64,000 bases of DNA from an uncultured Odoribacter sp. (GCA_944321165.1 CALUKE010000010.1:1-64000), one strand, 5' to 3'; shown: positions 9,253 through 19,191, counted from the stretch's first letter. Numbers and translations are program-made. Notes: generated by a model from the sequence alone, not told the origin.

Positions 9253-10413
9253 ATGAATAAAGATATGAATCGGGAAGAATTGGACAGTCGGTTGTTGGCA
9301 TTCTGGCAAAAAGAACCTTTGACGGAAAAAGAATGCGAAGAAATAGAGCAATGGTTGCAGGAAAGTGAGGAGCACCGTTGTTACTACCGGGAATTACAAA
9401 AAGCTTTTTTACGTCAGCGCTGGGTGATGCGGGAACCGCTGATCCGTCGGAAAGCAGAGCGGCGTTATCAGGCGGTTGCCCGTCGTCGTCGCCTCGGACG
9501 CTGGGGATGGATGGCTGCTGCTTCTGTCTGTTTGCTGTTTCTGGTCGGGACCTGGTATTTTTACCGGCAATCGACCGAAGAAGTTGTTTCTATGGCTGAA
9601 AATGAGCAAATATTGCCGGGTTCTGCGAAGGCAAAATTGTATCTTTCTTCCGGGGAAGAGGTACTGTTAAACCAGGAAACGCAGTCCATTGCCGATCAGC
9701 AGGTCGTTATCGATGTTGAACAGAATGGTGTCTTGGCCTATAACGGAGAGTTCTCCGAATGGCGGGAAAAGATGATTTACAACCGGCTGATCGTGGAACG
9801 AGGGGGGGAGTATAAACTGGTATTCTCCGATGGATCGGAAGTATGGGTGAACTCCGCTACGGAATTGGAATATCCGGTGCGTTTTGCGGAGGATCGTCGG
9901 GTGGTGAGTTTGAAGGGAGAGGCTTATTTTAAGGTACAGGCCGATTCTGCCCGACCGTTTGTCGTGGAGGTGAACGGTATCGAGGTGTGTGCGCTCGGTA
10001 CGGAATTCAATGTCAATTCTTATGCGGAACAACAGGTGAAATCAGTATTGGTAAAAGGAAAAATCAGTGTGGGTAAGGAGGATGAACGGGTGATCGTAAA
10101 GCCTTCTCAACTGGCTGTCTATGATTGTGTGACGGGAAAGACTGTCGTGGAAGAGGTGGATGTGCGGAAATACATCGACTGGAAAGATGGAAATTTCATT
10201 TTCAGTGAGGACCGTTTGGAGGAGGTGATGGAGAAGATCTCCTTGTGGTATGATTGTGACGTCATCTTTGTCGATCGGGGGTTGAAGGAGATGCGTCTGT
10301 CGGGCAACATGCTGCGTTATGAACGGGTGGAAAAATTTCTGCATTATCTGGAAATTACGACTGGTGCCCGTTTTGAGATACAGGGAAAGACGATTTTGGT
10401 AAAATCGAAATAA
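9253..10413 (+). CDS. FecR-type anti-sigma factor (system 2)
   Basis: Inner-membrane anti-sigma factor that relays the SusC2 STN signal to its sigma factor. The N-terminal cytoplasmic part (about 1-80) carries the CEEIEQWLQESEEHR anti-sigma helix. One membrane segment follows (about 85-104). The periplasmic FecR domain contains RGGEYKLVFSDGSEVWVNSATELEYP and LGTEFNVNSY, and the DUF4974-type C-terminus contains WKDGNFIFSEDRLEEVMEKIS. The start at 9253 is chosen over a TTG at 9232 because it is the first ATG. The gene is intact although the sigma gene in front of it carries a stop, so any residual sigma activity would still be restrained. Confidence 0.9.
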   Translation: MNKDMNREELDSRLLAFWQKEPLTEKECEEIEQWLQESEEHRCYYRELQKAFLRQRWVMREPLIRRKAERRYQAVARRRRLGRWGWMAAASVCLLFLVGTWYFYRQSTEEVVSMAENEQILPGSAKAKLYLSSGEEVLLNQETQSIADQQVVIDVEQNGVLAYNGEFSEWREKMIYNRLIVERGGEYKLVFSDGSEVWVNSATELEYPVRFAEDRRVVSLKGEAYFKVQADSARPFVVEVNGIEVCALGTEFNVNSYAEQQVKSVLVKGKISVGKEDERVIVKPSQLAVYDCVTGKTVVEEVDVRKYIDWKDGNFIFSEDRLEEVMEKISLWYDCDVIFVDRGLKEMRLSGNMLRYERVEKFLHYLEITTGARFEIQGKTILVKSK

Positions 10414-10416
10414 AAA

Positions 10417-10462
10417 CGGAAGGATCGGCAAATCCTTCCGCAGAAAAATGCCGGAAACCGGC
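10417..10462 (+). promoter_or_regulatory. Double hairpin between fecR2 and susC2
   Basis: The first hairpin has a 9-bp perfect stem (10417-10425 with 10432-10440, 6-nt loop). A second, GCCGG-AAA-CCGGC, follows at 10450-10462. Neither is followed by T residues. Both lie between the fecR stop and the susC start 28 bp downstream. They could attenuate or stabilise the message so that fecIR and susCD are made in different amounts. Confidence 0.6.
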
Positions 10463-10489
10463 CAGTATTAATTAGTTACTTACAAAATT

Positions 10490-13400
10490 ATGAAAAAAAA
10501 TGGAGAAAGTAAAGGAAATTTACGCTCGGCTCAGAAAATCTTTAGAGTCATGAAAATTCTGTGTTTTTTTATGTTGGCGTGGCTGATTCAGGTAAAAGCT
10601 GAGACTTATGCACAGAGTCAGCTGGTTACATTGAATCTGAAAAATTGCAATGTGGAGGAATTCTTGCAGGAAGTGAAAAACCAGACCGGGATTCACTTTA
10701 TGTATCGGAGCGAATTTGTCAAATCAATGCCCCGCTTTAATTTGGAAGTAGAGCAAAAACGTTTGGATGAGGTGTTGAAACAGGTGTTCGAAGGACAAGG
10801 AATCCGTTGCCGTTTCGAGGATGAGGTGGTGATTCTGGTGGAAGAACAACAGGAGGCGGAAAAACGGGTGATTAAAGGTACGGTAAGGGATGCCCAGGGA
10901 AACGGCCTGCCCGGCGTGACGGTCATGCTGAAAAATACGACGATTGGTACGGCTACGAACATCGATGGCCAATATACCCTGACTTTGCCGGCAGGAGATT
11001 ATACCTTGTTGTTTTCGATGGTGGGTATGAAAGATCGGGAAGAATGGATCGGCGATCGTTCCGAAATCGACGTGGTGTTGCAGGTAGCAGTTGCTGAAAT
11101 GGATGAAGTTGTGGTGACCGGTATCTTCAAGAAAGCGAAAGAAAGTTACACCGGAGCTGTTTCTACTGTTACGAAGGAAGATTTGCAGATTTACCGTGGA
11201 CAAAATCTATTGCAGACTTTGAAAAATATCGATGCTTCGATCAATTTGGCCGTGGATAATGCGAATGGTAGTAACCCGAACAACTTGCCGCAAATCAACA
11301 TTCGGGGAAATTCCTCTTTGCCGATGAGTGTACAGGAATATAATGAAGGAGTTCGGAACGATGTGAATGCTCCGCTGATTATTATGGACGGTTTTGAGAT
11401 TTCTTTGGAACGGTTGATGGACTACAACGATGAAGAAATCGAGGCAATCAATATTTTGAAGGATGCTGCTGCTACGGCTATTTACGGTTCGCGGGGTTCT
11501 AATGGTGTTATTGTAGTGATTACCAAGCAACCAGAACCTGGTAAGTTACGAGTAAATGCAGAAATTGGAGCAGATATTGAGGCTCCCGATTTATCTTCCT
11601 ATGATTTGTTAAATGCAGTAGAGAAGTTGACTTTAGAAAATTCTTTGGGATTGTATCATTCGGGCATTCCTTCTACGGATTTGGAATATCAGGCAATTTA
11701 TAACAAACGTCTGCGTAGTGTACTTTCCGGACAAAGTACAGATTGGTTGCATAAACCTGTTCATGTAGGTGTTGGTTCTCATTATAATCTTCGTATGGAG
11801 GGAGGACGAGACGAATTTCGTTGGAGTACAACACTCAATTATAAGAATGTTGAAGGTGCTATGAAAAATTCCGGGCGTAATACTTTTAACGGTTCTATTA
11901 CCTTGATGTATTCTAAAAAGAATTTAATATTCAGGAATTATACTTCTTATGGTGTTACTCGTGCCAAGGAAAGTAATTATGGAAATTTTAGTGATTATGT
12001 CGCTCAACAACCATATAATTCTCCTTATGACGAAAATGGGGATATTACTCGTTATTTTGAGAATTTTTATGGAACAGGGCGCGGATATGGTGAATTTAAT
12101 CCTTTGTATGATGCGTCTTTGAAATCATTTGATAAAAATGGTTATGAGGAGATTACGAATAACTTTTCTGTTGAATGGAATATTTTAGATGGATTGACTT
12201 TTAGAGGACAATTGGGAATTTCTTCTATGAATGATCATAGTGATACCTTCTTGTCTCCCAAAAGTTCCTATTTTACAGTAGACATAGATACTGCTCCTGA
12301 ATATAGCACTGATGATGGTTTCCTTCGGCGAGGATCGTACACATATGGTACGGGTGAAACGCTTAATTATAGTGGAAATACAACTCTTTCATACAGTAAA
12401 GTATTCAAAGAGAGACATCAACTTTATGTAGGATTGGATTATTCTATTCAGGAAACGAAACAGAATTTTTATATATTTCAGATCGAGGGATTTACAAATG
12501 AAAATATGAGTTCTATTGGTAATGCGCGTCAATATGCGAAGAATGCAATACCTTCCAGTTCTACGAGTCATATGCGGAGATTAGGATTTACAGGAAACGT
12601 CAATTATATTTATAATGGTCGTTATTATTTGGATCTATCCTATCGTATAGATGGTAGTTCTACTTTTGGAGCAGATAAAAAATATGCACCATTCTGGAGT
12701 TCCGGTATAGGTTGGAATATTCATAATGAAAACTTTTTAACGGGGAATTCAGTTTTAAATGTTTTGCGATTAAAGGCTTCTTATGGTCAGACAGGTTCTC
12801 AACAAGGTTCCGGCTCAGGGGCGACAACATTGTATAAATATCAAACGGATAATAAGTATATGAATTGGACTGGAACTGTTTTGCAAGAATGGGGAAATCC
12901 ACGTTTGACTTGGCAGACGACAAATGAATTTAACATCGGTACGGAGTTCGGACTTTGGAATAGTCGGATTCGTGGTGAATTCAATTTTTATGCGAAGAAG
13001 ACTTCTAATCTTCTCTCCAGTATGAACATACCTTTGGCAATGGGATTCCCTTCCTATATAGCTAATATTGGTAAAGTAAAGAATAGAGGATGGGAAGCTT
13101 CTTTCAGTGCATATATCATACGGGATCATGAAAAAGATTTCAATTGGATGGTGTCGGGGCAATTGGTTTATAATAAGAATTGGATATCCAAGTTGTCAGA
13201 GGCGATTAAAAAGCAGAACGAAGCTATGTTACAGAATGATAATTACGATGTGGCTAACTTATTTTATGAAGGTAGACCTCAGAATTCAATATATGCCGTA
13301 CGTTCTTTAGGCATTGATCCAAGTACAGGTAATGAGATTTTCTTAGATAAGGATGGTAATGAAACAGATGTATGGAAAGCTGGTGATAAAGTTTATTTAG

Positions 13401-13867
13401 GTTCTTCAGATCCTTTGTATCGTGGTAATTTTAGTACAATGCTAATGTGGAAAGGATTTACTTTAAATCTTTCTTTCGGTTATTATTGGGGAGGAAAGAT
13501 GTATAATGAAACTTTAAAAAACCGGGTAGAAGTGACATTGGGAGATTTAACGGTTTCAAATGTTGATCGGCGGGTTTATACCGATCGCTGGACAAAACCT
13601 GGTGATGTTACATTCTTTAAAAAGATTGATAACAATCCGACTCGGGCTACTTCTCGTTTTGTTATGGATAATGATGTGTTGGAACTTCAGTCTGTTAGTT
13701 TGCAGTATAAATGGGATAACAGTTGGATTCAAAAATACAATGTCCAATCTATTACTTTTGGATTGAATATGTCTGATTTGTTCCATTGGTCGACTGTCAA
13801 GATGGAACGTGGGATCAATTATCCGTATGCCCGTAATATTCAGGGAAGTATAAAGTTTGTATTTTAA
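10490..13867 (+). CDS. SusC-type TonB-dependent transducer with STN domain, mosaic (system 2)
   Basis: Outer-membrane importer and signal transducer of 1125 aa. It has an extended charged leader (MKKNGESKGN), a signal peptide ending near ETYAQ (residue 42), an STN domain (about 45-115), a carboxypeptidase-regulatory-like domain (about 128-212), a plug starting at VVVTGIFKKAKESYTG, and a barrel ending KFVF. The reading frame is intact. DNA to about 11,470 resembles its neighbours. A 190-bp plug tract is almost identical to SusC1, and beyond it the codons become strikingly AT-rich to the end of the operon. I read this as a recombinant gene with a resident signalling half and a foreign barrel half. 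ATG is followed by eight A residues. Confidence 0.92.
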   Translation: MKKNGESKGNLRSAQKIFRVMKILCFFMLAWLIQVKAETYAQSQLVTLNLKNCNVEEFLQEVKNQTGIHFMYRSEFVKSMPRFNLEVEQKRLDEVLKQVFEGQGIRCRFEDEVVILVEEQQEAEKRVIKGTVRDAQGNGLPGVTVMLKNTTIGTATNIDGQYTLTLPAGDYTLLFSMVGMKDREEWIGDRSEIDVVLQVAVAEMDEVVVTGIFKKAKESYTGAVSTVTKEDLQIYRGQNLLQTLKNIDASINLAVDNANGSNPNNLPQINIRGNSSLPMSVQEYNEGVRNDVNAPLIIMDGFEISLERLMDYNDEEIEAINILKDAAATAIYGSRGSNGVIVVITKQPEPGKLRVNAEIGADIEAPDLSSYDLLNAVEKLTLENSLGLYHSGIPSTDLEYQAIYNKRLRSVLSGQSTDWLHKPVHVGVGSHYNLRMEGGRDEFRWSTTLNYKNVEGAMKNSGRNTFNGSITLMYSKKNLIFRNYTSYGVTRAKESNYGNFSDYVAQQPYNSPYDENGDITRYFENFYGTGRGYGEFNPLYDASLKSFDKNGYEEITNNFSVEWNILDGLTFRGQLGISSMNDHSDTFLSPKSSYFTVDIDTAPEYSTDDGFLRRGSYTYGTGETLNYSGNTTLSYSKVFKERHQLYVGLDYSIQETKQNFYIFQIEGFTNENMSSIGNARQYAKNAIPSSSTSHMRRLGFTGNVNYIYNGRYYLDLSYRIDGSSTFGADKKYAPFWSSGIGWNIHNENFLTGNSVLNVLRLKASYGQTGSQQGSGSGATTLYKYQTDNKYMNWTGTVLQEWGNPRLTWQTTNEFNIGTEFGLWNSRIRGEFNFYAKKTSNLLSSMNIPLAMGFPSYIANIGKVKNRGWEASFSAYIIRDHEKDFNWMVSGQLVYNKNWISKLSEAIKKQNEAMLQNDNYDVANLFYEGRPQNSIYAVRSLGIDPSTGNEIFLDKDGNETDVWKAGDKVYLGSSDPLYRGNFSTMLMWKGFTLNLSFGYYWGGKMYNETLKNRVEVTLGDLTVSNVDRRVYTDRWTKPGDVTFFKKIDNNPTRATSRFVMDNDVLELQSVSLQYKWDNSWIQKYNVQSITFGLNMSDLFHWSTVKMERGINYPYARNIQGSIKFVF
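11277..11466 (+). repeat. 190-bp recombination tract in the SusC2 plug (copy B)
   Basis: This is the partner of 861-1050, with three mismatches and no indels. Its right edge coincides with the switch to AT-rich codon use: codons for the conserved DAAATAIYGSR stretch already differ, and by 11,500 nearly every synonymous site differs from SusC1. Confidence 0.85.
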
Positions 13868-13893
13868 TAGATTAAATTATAATGAGGAATTTT

Positions 13894-15387
13894 ATGAGAA
13901 GAAAGATATATATATTATTCTGTGTGGCACTTGTATTGAACTTGTATGCCTGCAGTGATTGGTTGGATGTGCGTCCGGAAACAGAGCAAAAAGATAAAGA
14001 TCTGTTTTCTACGTACGATGGATTTTGTGATGCCTTGACTGGATGTTATATGTCGTTAGCTAGTCAGGATATATATGGAGAACGATTGACAATGACACAT
14101 ATTGAGTCATTAGCTAATTTGTGGTATATGACATCTGTACAGACAGAGACAAATCGACAGGCAGATTGGCTTTTGAAGCATCATGAGTATACCTCTATAT
14201 ATGCAGAGGATGCTATTGAGGTAATGTATGCAAAACTCTTTAATGTGGTTGCTCAGGCAAATATGATTATTAAGAATGTAAATGAAAATGGCGAACAAGT
14301 TATTTTAGACCCTGATATTCGTGCGGTGATACAAGGAGAAGCTTATGCAATTCGTGCATATTGCCAATTAGATATATTACGTTTGTTCGGGCAAGTTCCG
14401 CAAGGAATACAAAAGGTTGAGCTTCCTTATTCTGAGGTAACTTCCATAGATGATATACTTACATATTATGATTTTGATGCTTATGTAGAAAAATTGACAT
14501 ATGATTTGGAAATGGCAGAATCATTATTAAAAGACAAAGATCCGATATTTGAATATACTTTTGATGAATTGAATAGTGGTGCATTTGCTGGGATTAGCGA
14601 ATTTTTATTATATCGTCAGTCTCGATTGAACTATTGGGCTGTAAAAGCGTTGGAGGCACGTATGTATTTGTATGTGGGGAATCGAACGAAAGCTTACGAG
14701 GCTGCGATGGAAGTTATTAATGCGGAGTTGAATGGCCAGGCTGTAATGACAATGAGTGGAGTAGAAGATTTTACTGTCGGATATAAGCTTTGTCCTTCGG
14801 AATGTCTGTTTTATTTAAGTAAATATAATGTAATGACCTATTCTCAGTCATTTTTGATCGGTGGAAATACTAACGTCGCTTATGATGTCCGGTCTCATTT
14901 GGTCTTGTCGTCAGATATGTTTGATGAACTTTATGAGGGACAGAATATAAATTCACATAATCGTTATTGGAATGTATGGAATCGGCAAGTGGAGTATGGA
15001 GGTCAAACATATGTGGCTACGACTAAGTATTATTGGAATGAAGGAAATGCGGATGCTCCCATGTTGCATTATCAGATTATTCCAATGCTTCGTATGTCGG
15101 AAGTTTATTTGATTGCTTTAGAGTCAACAAATTCTCTTGAGGAGGCGAATAGACTGTTCCAGACTTATATGCGGGCTCATGCTGTTTCCAATATGCCTGA
15201 TTTTTCCTCATTGGACGATGTACAATCATTTGTCATTGGTGAGTATAGACGTGAATTTGTAGCAGAAGGACAAATGTTTTATACTTATAAGCGGACCAAT
15301 ACCCGTGAAATGTTGTGGTGTGACGAACCTGTCGAAGAGCAAGATTATATTTTGCCTCTTCCGCGAACAGAATATAATCCCAATTAA
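13894..15387 (+). CDS. RagB/SusD-family lipoprotein (system 2)
   Basis: Substrate-binding lipoprotein partner of SusC2. The ATG at 13894 is preferred over 13882 because it yields a compact signal peptide (MRRKIYILF..., lipobox LYAC, Cys20). The motif SDWLDVRPETEQKDKD follows, then EAYAIRAYCQLDILRLFGQ in the middle and YRREFVAEGQMFYTYKR near the end. It is a close paralogue of SusD1 at the protein level, but the DNA is far more AT-rich with different codons, so it was not copied recently from system 1. It sits 27 bp after SusC2. Confidence 0.91.
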   Translation: MRRKIYILFCVALVLNLYACSDWLDVRPETEQKDKDLFSTYDGFCDALTGCYMSLASQDIYGERLTMTHIESLANLWYMTSVQTETNRQADWLLKHHEYTSIYAEDAIEVMYAKLFNVVAQANMIIKNVNENGEQVILDPDIRAVIQGEAYAIRAYCQLDILRLFGQVPQGIQKVELPYSEVTSIDDILTYYDFDAYVEKLTYDLEMAESLLKDKDPIFEYTFDELNSGAFAGISEFLLYRQSRLNYWAVKALEARMYLYVGNRTKAYEAAMEVINAELNGQAVMTMSGVEDFTVGYKLCPSECLFYLSKYNVMTYSQSFLIGGNTNVAYDVRSHLVLSSDMFDELYEGQNINSHNRYWNVWNRQVEYGGQTYVATTKYYWNEGNADAPMLHYQIIPMLRMSEVYLIALESTNSLEEANRLFQTYMRAHAVSNMPDFSSLDDVQSFVIGEYRREFVAEGQMFYTYKRTNTREMLWCDEPVEEQDYILPLPRTEYNPN

Positions 15388-15399
15388 AATAGTGTATTT

Positions 15400-16191
15400 A
15401 TGAAGACATTGAATCAAATATGGATATATAGTGTATTGGTTTTATTGGTAAGTTCTTGTGAAAAAGATTTAAAACCATACGATGATACTGACAGCTGGCT
15501 TAATTTTGCTTTTTATAATAATTATAATGATCTTGTAACATCGGAAGAAGTAAGTGATGAAATGAAACAAACTACTTATTCGTTTGTTACAGCGAGTGTT
15601 GCTGCAGGAGAAGAACTTCAGAAGGGCGTTGTTGAATTTGAAGTTTTTACAATGGGTTTTTTGTCTGATAAAGATCGTCCGGTGAAGTTAAAGCAAATTT
15701 TGACTGGAGCAAATGACGCAATACCGGGGGTACATTATGTCGCATTTGATAGTCCAGAATTTATGGATAAATGCTATATTCCTGCTAATCAGAATAAAGC
15801 AATGATATCTATAACTCTATTGCGTGATGCTTCTTTAAAAAATGGAGATGTGACTTTGAAGTTTGCAATTGCGGAGAATGAGTATTTTAATCCTGGTTAT
15901 GCTGATATGATTGAACGTACGCTTTATATTTCTGATTTGTTAAGTCAACCTGGGAATTGGCCTACGACAAATGTTGGCAATTATGGTCCGTTAAAGCATC
16001 AATTGCTTATGGAATGGACTGGAGATTCTTGGGATGAAGCATATATTGATGATTTGCTTACCGGAGATAAGGGGTATCTGACGTATTTGACCCGTTGGCT
16101 GAAAGAAAAATTGGAAGAGGAAAATGCCAAACGTTTGGAGCAGGGATTAGACGTTTATAAAGAAGAGGATGGCGAAATAATTACGTTTTAA
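15400..16191 (+). CDS. DUF4843 lipoprotein (system 2)
   Basis: Accessory lipoprotein of 263 aa with lipobox VSSC (Cys20). It carries the same ordered features as the system 1 copy: MGFLSDKDRPVKL, AIPGVHYVAFD, YIPANQ, LLRDASLKNGDVTLKF, YGPLKHQLLMEW, and a WLKEKLEEENAKRLEQ tail helix. It sits 12 bp after SusD2 and 14 bp before the PKD-like gene. The base composition is AT-rich like the rest of the distal part of system 2. Molecular function is unknown. Confidence 0.84.
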   Translation: MKTLNQIWIYSVLVLLVSSCEKDLKPYDDTDSWLNFAFYNNYNDLVTSEEVSDEMKQTTYSFVTASVAAGEELQKGVVEFEVFTMGFLSDKDRPVKLKQILTGANDAIPGVHYVAFDSPEFMDKCYIPANQNKAMISITLLRDASLKNGDVTLKFAIAENEYFNPGYADMIERTLYISDLLSQPGNWPTTNVGNYGPLKHQLLMEWTGDSWDEAYIDDLLTGDKGYLTYLTRWLKEKLEEENAKRLEQGLDVYKEEDGEIITF

Positions 16192-16205
16192 AATAAGTAA
16201 TGACG

Positions 16206-17762
16206 ATGAAAAACATAATATTAGGAGTTCTATTTATGGAACTTGTTGGATTATCGGCATGTTGTAACGATGATTCAACTTTGGCGAGCATGAATATAAG
16301 TGACATTGAGATTGGTGCTATCGCTGATCAGTCAGTTGTTTCTTATGTTGGTGATAAGCTTGAAATACATCCGGAAATATCGACGGAATATGCAGAAGAT
16401 CAGTTGAGTTATGCGTGGTATTTGTACGAGAATGTAATGGGTGAATTTGAAGATGGTTATAGAACTAATCAAATATCTACAGAGAAGAATCTTTCATATG
16501 AAGTAAATTTACCTTCGGGAAGTTATACTTTGGTTTTTGAAGTCACTTCAAAAGAAAATAACTATGTAAAGACTTCTAAGGTAAATCTTTCTGTATCGAC
16601 TTCATTTTCACAAGGTTTTTATATTTTAAAAGAGACATCCGATGGATGTACAGAGGTTGACTTATATGGTAATGGAGGGTTGGCTACCAATTTAATGGAA
16701 CGATTCTCCGGAGAATCGTTAAAAGGAAAGCCTAGAAATTTGTCCTTGGTTTATAGTGGAGAATATATTGATACGGATTTAAATAAGACTGCCTCTACCA
16801 ATTTGATACATGTATTTACTGAAGACAATGTTTATCGTGGTTTCCGTTCGGAAGACATGAAACAAGTTTTTGATAATTCTAATTTATTTTATGGTGGAGA
16901 TATTCCGGGAACTGAGGAGCCATATATTATATTTCGGACTCCTAATTATACGGCATATTTTTCGAATACGGGGATCCGTACAGCCCAAACAGCCAGTTAT
17001 GGACAGGCTGCAAATACAGGAATGATGGGATATCCGGTAAATGAAATTGGAACCAGCAAGCATGTTCAGTTATTGTATTATGGAATGAATTTAGTATATT
17101 GGAGCAATGAAGAGCATAAATTGCGAACAATTGATTATCGTTTTAGAACTTCTTCAATTGTAGAAGTAGATGCTAATACACAATATCCTGATGATTTGGA
17201 GTGTATATCTTCTGGCGTGAATATGATGAGTAACGGAGAAGTGGTAACTGCTTATTTTTTATGTGAACAGCCGTCCAGTGGGGATCGTTATTTATTATTA
17301 ATTGATACATTTAGTCCAGAAATGATAAGTGAGACCATCAAATTGGATGCAAAATTTCATGTGGCATCCAGTGATATTGTGACAGGGAATAGGCTATCTG
17401 CGACTTATCTATACAGTATTTATAACAATGAATTATATGCCTATAGTTGGATGACGGATGATGAGCAAAAATTCAATCTCCCGGGAATACCTGCTGGTGA
17501 AACCATAACTTATATAACCAATCAATATTTTTATTATTATGATAGTCCTACTGATTTTGATAGTTTTATAGTTGCAACTCAAGTAGGTGATCAATATAAA
17601 TTATATTTTTATAATAAAGAGAATATGAGTGGTGGTCAACCTGTATCTGTTGGGCAGGTCATTACTGGGGAAGGAATTGTAAAGGCGGTTCGTTTCTTAT
17701 CATCAGTATCTCTATCTGGAAGTGATCATATGGATAATCCGATTTATCCTTTGACTGATTAG
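16206..17762 (+). CDS. PKD-like family lipoprotein (system 2)
   Basis: Lipoprotein with lipobox LSAC (Cys19) when started at the second ATG (16206); 16200 is an alternative. It has the PKD-like N-terminal sandwich (LSYAWYLYEN, GSYTLVFEVTSKENNY), then SQGFYILKETSDGCTEVDLY and a long beta-rich region. It aligns throughout with the system 1 copy. Two adjacent cysteines directly after the lipobox position (ACCND) are unusual. It is AT-rich in composition. It sits 47 bp before the thioredoxin gene. Confidence 0.82.
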   Translation: MKNIILGVLFMELVGLSACCNDDSTLASMNISDIEIGAIADQSVVSYVGDKLEIHPEISTEYAEDQLSYAWYLYENVMGEFEDGYRTNQISTEKNLSYEVNLPSGSYTLVFEVTSKENNYVKTSKVNLSVSTSFSQGFYILKETSDGCTEVDLYGNGGLATNLMERFSGESLKGKPRNLSLVYSGEYIDTDLNKTASTNLIHVFTEDNVYRGFRSEDMKQVFDNSNLFYGGDIPGTEEPYIIFRTPNYTAYFSNTGIRTAQTASYGQAANTGMMGYPVNEIGTSKHVQLLYYGMNLVYWSNEEHKLRTIDYRFRTSSIVEVDANTQYPDDLECISSGVNMMSNGEVVTAYFLCEQPSSGDRYLLLIDTFSPEMISETIKLDAKFHVASSDIVTGNRLSATYLYSIYNNELYAYSWMTDDEQKFNLPGIPAGETITYITNQYFYYYDSPTDFDSFIVATQVGDQYKLYFYNKENMSGGQPVSVGQVITGEGIVKAVRFLSSVSLSGSDHMDNPIYPLTD

Positions 17763-17808
17763 ATAAACATAAATTTGATTTTTTGATATTAAACGATTAG
17801 AAAGAACA

Positions 17809-18888
17809 ATGAAGAATATAGTATTATTGGCCATAATTCTTATTTTTAGCGCTCAAATCTTGGCACAGACGAATTTTCGTCCTATTACGTATGAAGATGC
17901 GATCACTGAAGCGACAGCAGAAGGTAAATATGTTTTCATTGATTTTTATACAGATTGGTGTGCTCCTTGTAAAATGATGACAAGAGATGTATTTCCCCAG
18001 AAGAAGGTAGGGGAATACATGAATAGCAAATTTGTTTGTATACAACTCAATGCAGAGAAGGAAGGTAAAGATTTGGCGGAGTTGTTCCAAGTGAAGGCCT
18101 ATCCTACCTTTATTGTTACAGATATAAATAAGGAAGTCATAATGAAAAAAGAAGGGGGGGCTTCTCCGGATAAATTTATTGCTGCTATTGATAGAGAGAT
18201 TGACCCGGAGAAATCTCCAGAACGTTTGAAGGAACGTTATGATGGTGGAGAACGGACGCCTGAATTAATAAAGGCTTATGTTGATTGGAAGATGAGTGAT
18301 CAAGGTCAGGACGAGGCTCAGGAAGAAGTAGCTGTTATTATTTCTGATTATTTTAATGGTATGTCGGATGCAGACAGGTTATCATCGGAAAATTTATTTA
18401 TTTATACAAATTATGTTGAAAGTCCATCAGATCCGATTGCTCAATATATGGTTAAACATCGTGATGATTTTGCTCCAGAAGTAAAAGATGTTGTGATGAA
18501 ATGCATATCTGATATGTATAAGCAGGAAATATTTAATTATTTATGTGCAGGAATTCCTTACGATGAATTTGAGTATCAGTTTGTGAAAAAGACAATCAAT
18601 GAGTTGGGCATGAATTCGAGTCATTGTTATGATTCTTCTTTCGAGTTGATAGAATGTCATTCCAAAGGAGACTTGGATACTTTTTTAGCTCTTTGCGAGG
18701 AAAAATATTCCGATTTGGATAATGATCAGAAATTTTATTTGATGGCTGGTTTTTCGAAATTGATGGATATGGATGATAAGGAACTTCGTCAGCGTGCTGC
18801 AAAGTTTGTTCGTGGCAAATTGCCGGAAATGGAAGTGCGTCTTTTGTTTTTTATTGCTCGTGTTTTGAGTGAGTTGGAAATGGAATAG
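17809..18888 (+). CDS. Periplasmic thioredoxin-fold protein, CAPC (system 2)
   Basis: Exported thiol-disulfide oxidoreductase-like protein of 359 aa. The Sec signal ends near LAQ (residue 20). The thioredoxin domain has WCAPCK at 51-54, VFPQKKVGEYMNSKF, and the cis-proline region AYPTFIVTD. The remaining two thirds is helical and unassigned, as in system 1. It is the last gene of system 2. The CAPC pair differs from CGPC in system 1, so redox potential or partner may differ. AT-rich composition ends with this gene. Confidence 0.86.
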   Translation: MKNIVLLAIILIFSAQILAQTNFRPITYEDAITEATAEGKYVFIDFYTDWCAPCKMMTRDVFPQKKVGEYMNSKFVCIQLNAEKEGKDLAELFQVKAYPTFIVTDINKEVIMKKEGGASPDKFIAAIDREIDPEKSPERLKERYDGGERTPELIKAYVDWKMSDQGQDEAQEEVAVIISDYFNGMSDADRLSSENLFIYTNYVESPSDPIAQYMVKHRDDFAPEVKDVVMKCISDMYKQEIFNYLCAGIPYDEFEYQFVKKTINELGMNSSHCYDSSFELIECHSKGDLDTFLALCEEKYSDLDNDQKFYLMAGFSKLMDMDDKELRQRAAKFVRGKLPEMEVRLLFFIARVLSELEME

Positions 18889-19137
18889 AGGAATTTTATA
18901 TTTTTGTTTGTTATAGTTAATTAGATTTGTAAGTAATTTTTCAATATATGTTTTGTGTCAAATTGACGGTTATGGGGGAATAATGAGTTGATTACTTTTG
19001 CGAAGTATATTTCCTGACGGATGATGATCGTAGGGGATGTGATTATGCCGATTTGGGAATACTATTGTTGTACTTACAGAAAATGTTACAAGAGGTAAAT
19101 AAATTATCCGAGTAAAAACGATATTGAAAGACTGAAT
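18889..19137. other. Intergenic region after system 2
   Basis: About 250 bp without a supported gene. It contains one promoter-like TACTTTTG at 18993-19000. It also has a 10-codon ORF from 19083 (MLQEVNKLSE) that faintly resembles the first residues of the sigma factor of system 2. This may be the decayed start of an older fecI gene, but the match is too short to rely on. Confidence 0.3.
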
Positions 19138-19191
19138 ATATTTATCTATCCATTCTTTGGAAAAAGGAGAATGGGTGGATAAATATTTTTT
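19138..19191 (+). terminator. Intrinsic terminator after system 2, abutting the fecI3 promoter
   Basis: An 18-bp stem (19138-19155 with 19169-19186, two G-U pairs) is followed by six T residues. It is a homologue of the system 1 terminator, with the same 3' arm ending GGATAAAT. The T-run touches the next promoter element. Confidence 0.87.

Noticed and set aside
19083..19115. Relic of a sigma factor N-terminus after system 2
   Set aside because: Only about ten codons resemble the system 2 sigma start and no region 2 or 4 remnant follows; the similarity could be chance.
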